DNA from: Atopsyche davidsoni
Taxonomy: Eukaryota > Arthropoda > Insecta > Trichoptera > Hydrobiosidae
Length of the DNA: 64,000 bases
NCBI GenBank assembly: GCA_022113835.1
Contig: JAILWY010000001.1
Location: 9,424,001 to 9,488,000 of the forward strand
Reading direction: 5' to 3'
Shown here: positions 61,172 through 64,000 of the stretch, in pieces
Position numbering within the stretch: the first letter of the stretch is position 1
Layout: every line of letters starts with the position of its first letter
Program-made: the position numbers and the translations under genes
The notes under the pieces: generated by a model
What the model was told of the DNA's origin: nothing
Database searches by the model: none
The model's input: only the letters and a program-made list of their open reading frames with translations

Positions 61172-64000
61172 TCACATCTATCATCGCTGCGGAAACATGT
61201 AATTAATCATAACCTCAATTCCTCACAATGCATACGCCCTGCCAGCACCAGCAACCCGATACATCACGAGACTGGAGACGGTCACAAATATTTCTCGCTT
61301 TCAATTCAATCATTGATACGATAAGACTTACTTACCATTGTTTATGAAATAATCCACCGATTTCTATTTTACATAGATTCAATTTACCAAAATAATATCT
61401 AAAAATTTTATAAATAAATATTGCTTTTAAAATCTTAACAAGTAATCTCTGTCGATCATGTCAACTTTTTTTTTAATCCCAATCTCTAGAATATTGTTTG
61501 AACATTTTAAATAATATACATCAAAAGGAGTCTGTCTTTTTCTAAATTAAATTTAACAATTTAAAAACATACTTTTGTTTTTCTGATAAGAAATGAACCT
61601 AAAAAGTTAACTAAAAAATTAATACATAAAAAACTGGACCATAAGTTCAAGCCAAAAGCCTTGAAATCACATTTTTGTCTAAATCAATCATTCTTTTTAG
61701 TTCGTATCTTTTGATTTCAATCCCAAGAAGACCCATTTTGGATTTATTTATTACAAAAAATAATATCGAATCTATCACATAAGTGGTGACACTTTCATTG
61801 ATGAACCCAAATCAATAATTTTCGATAGCAAGAATACAAAGCCTAAAATAACAGAGGCCTATTATATCTCGTATATAATTCATGAAATATTATGACCATT
61901 CATCACGTTGTAATTTTTCAAATTAATGTTGATTTACCGGTTCAAAGAAATACGTGGTTTTTCTATTGAATTGTAGATTATTTAATGTTTATGATAGAAC
62001 ACAAAAACTATATTGTGTTATTTTTTCAAGCAATCTTGAAAAGTCTTGTTAATGCTATAACTAGGTTTTGTATGTATACATAAACGTAATTCATTTAAGG
62101 CTTCTCTCGTTTTCGCCGTATTTGAAATAATCAGCAGGATATGTGAATTGTTCTTCTTGTAAAGTTCTGACTGCGCGGCGTCACGCGTGTCGTCTGCGAG
62201 CACGTATAACTTTAGACGATATTGAGCAGTTAGGAATCTGAAGTATTCAGAGTAGGAATTAACTGCTAACAAAGTGGAATGCCAAAAACATTCCGAATAA
62301 GTTGCGGCGCATGTTATAGAGTGAGCAGCGTTTGATCTCAACTACGCGCGAATAACTAGCATCTGGGTCGCTTTTCGGGAACAAAACGAATTTAGTGATA
62401 AATATTATTCTCGAGAATAAATTTTCAGCGGTGTATTTTTTATCTGGCCGTTTTTGAGTTTGGCAGAATATCTATGCATAAAAACTTTCTATCCCCTGTT
62501 AGATATATATCGCTTTAAGTTCTTGTTCATTTCGAATTGCTCTCCCTTTTTGTATCGACGGCGATACTGTCAATTTATTCGGGTATACTCTTAAAGCAGT
62601 CGAAGAGTGTGTGCAAAAAATATATGAAGCTATTTAGCCAAAGGTTGGTTGGGTTAGCGAGGCATAGCGACGCACATACTTGTCGAGTTAATTATACGTA
62701 AAATGTCCCCGCAACGCAAGTCAACTGAACGTTTCGCAATCATTTTGCAATGTGCAGAAGCTGTTCAGTATCTAATCCCATTCATGTGTCATGCGTTAAG
62801 TGATAAAATAGATTTCTATCTACTTTATAAATTGCATTGTATATTCACTTGGATGCTGTCAGAAAACCAGATGTAAATTCTGAATAGGAAAATGTTTATT
62901 GCTGAATTGCCATCACGTTTTATACCTAGTTTGAATATGAAAATTTTAATAACGTTTACCGGTGAAGTATTTTAATTGAAAAGCGATGTTCAGTTGCGTC
63001 TAGAGTCAACTAGATAGTTCAATTATCATAAATATTTAGCGATCGGGTACGTTTGCTACTTTGAACTCAATTCTCTCCACTTTAGAACTCAGCGCCAATA
63101 GAGAGAGAGTTTAACAACTCTTTGAAGTGGGCTCTCGTATAGTGCACGGCAGTGTCAATAAAAACGGCACTCGAGTGAATGCCTTTATGAAGCAGCTACG
63201 GTGCATTTCTTCTTTTTCCCGAAGTATAATATTGCCTGGTAGCAATCAATATACAGTTGGTTAGCCTTCGCGTTCTATGCGGGCGAGAATTTACATCAGA
63301 CTTGCGTTTTTTGAATACATCTGAGTGTTAGGAGCCAAGATAACTTCAAATTGTCTTTGAATTATTTTACAACGGCTAAATATATCATCAATATTCATAA
63401 ATCAGAACTTTCAAATATGATAGGATAAGAAAATAAATTTATGCGCTATTTAAAAAAAAATACAAATTAAATATTTCTGTTCAGAACTTTATCTAAACTG
63501 AAAACTAAAAAAAGCGTGTAATGACATGTTGAAACATTGTTATATTTATTTTTGAACATAAATTTTAACACCTATGCATCACAGACTCGCAATAGTATGG
63601 TCACAAAATAACGAAGCTTAAGCGCTCGATAGCCATCAAGTAAAAAAATTAACGAACCTTCTTTTCTGTCAAGTTCTATAGGTAAAAGCTAAAAACTAGG
63701 ATGATATTTAATGAAAAAAATATATATACATAACAGAATATATTATTGCTTTTGTTAAATTGAAAATATGTAATAATAAATAAATATTTGATTCAAGTAG
63801 AAACCAGTATAGTGCCGTGTATTAATTAAGAAACCTCGCAAAATAATAGTTCTTGTGATTGAAAATCAACCCAAAAATGTTACGATGGGCTATAAACTAC
63901 GCCACCTTGGTGAAATATCACTTGTGATTATATTTCTGGGTTTACTCACACCGCCATTCTGGCTAATCCCCTTTATCACATCAGTCCGCGAGCGTTAGAC
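61172..64000. other. Non-coding to the window end, with islands
   Basis: GC-richer patches occur at 62150-62360 and 63040-63300. The first underlies a 107-codon minus-strand frame that begins at a TTG, contains no usable ATG at its 5' end and has no recognisable domain. The second contains a GAGAGAGAG run (63100-63109). The last 60 bp include ACCGCCATTCTGG (63950-63962), a YY1/Pho-like word. Nothing here is a supportable gene. Confidence 0.35.

Noticed and set aside
62018..62341. 107-codon minus-strand frame as a gene
   Set aside because: It starts at TTG with no in-frame ATG near the 5' end and no recognisable domain.

Overview
The window is AT-rich eukaryotic genomic DNA, most likely from an insect. 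The reasons are one intact animal SH3-PX-BAR gene that resembles insect SH3PX1, eukaryotic splice signals, long (TA)n microsatellites, an LTR retrotransposon, a decayed non-LTR retrotransposon, hAT-like and foldback repeats, and very low coding density. I cannot fix the insect order from sequence alone.

Layout. At 1-2298 an LTR retrotransposon lies on the minus strand: a 393-bp LTR (1906-2298), a primer-binding site matching the 3' end of tRNA-Leu (1888-1903), and one gag-like ORF (254-1792) whose C-terminus is built from 23-residue repeats (69-bp DNA units). No pol coding region is seen. The first bases of the window read, on the minus strand, like a polypurine tract running into another LTR, so this may be a complete pol-less element. 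From about 2.3 to 46.4 kb there is no gene I can support firmly. This stretch holds degenerate transposon relics (LINE ORF2 remnant at 9.1-9.3 kb, hAT-like MITE at 12.9-13.2 kb, tRNA-derived SINE at 32.0 kb, an unclassified repeat at 27.7-28.1 kb), (TA)n tracts, and a series of GC-richer islands of 150-400 bp set in very AT-rich sequence. These islands carry recognisable transcription-factor words and look like promoters or enhancers. One small ORF with a good start context (42651-42911) is possible but unproven.

At 46.4-47.1 kb two palindromes are nested. A younger foldback element with two perfect 100-bp arms sits inside one arm of an older, diverged palindrome and is flanked by an 11-bp target duplication. 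At 47.3-50.2 kb is the one clear host gene: a GC-rich upstream region with a 26-bp minisatellite, a splice acceptor, and a 569-codon uninterrupted CDS for a sorting nexin 9/18/33 family protein (SH3, acidic/proline-rich linker, PX, BAR), which couples membrane curvature and phosphoinositide binding to endocytosis and actin assembly. From 50.2 kb to the end the sequence is non-coding again, with a further foldback copy (55.35-55.46 kb), an 11-bp GC-rich minisatellite (56.5 kb), a (TA)43 tract (57.2 kb) and several island-like stretches.

No bacterial operon, CRISPR array, rRNA or intact tRNA gene was seen. The most interesting material is the probable gag-only LTR element, the nested palindromes, and the chain of candidate regulatory islands.
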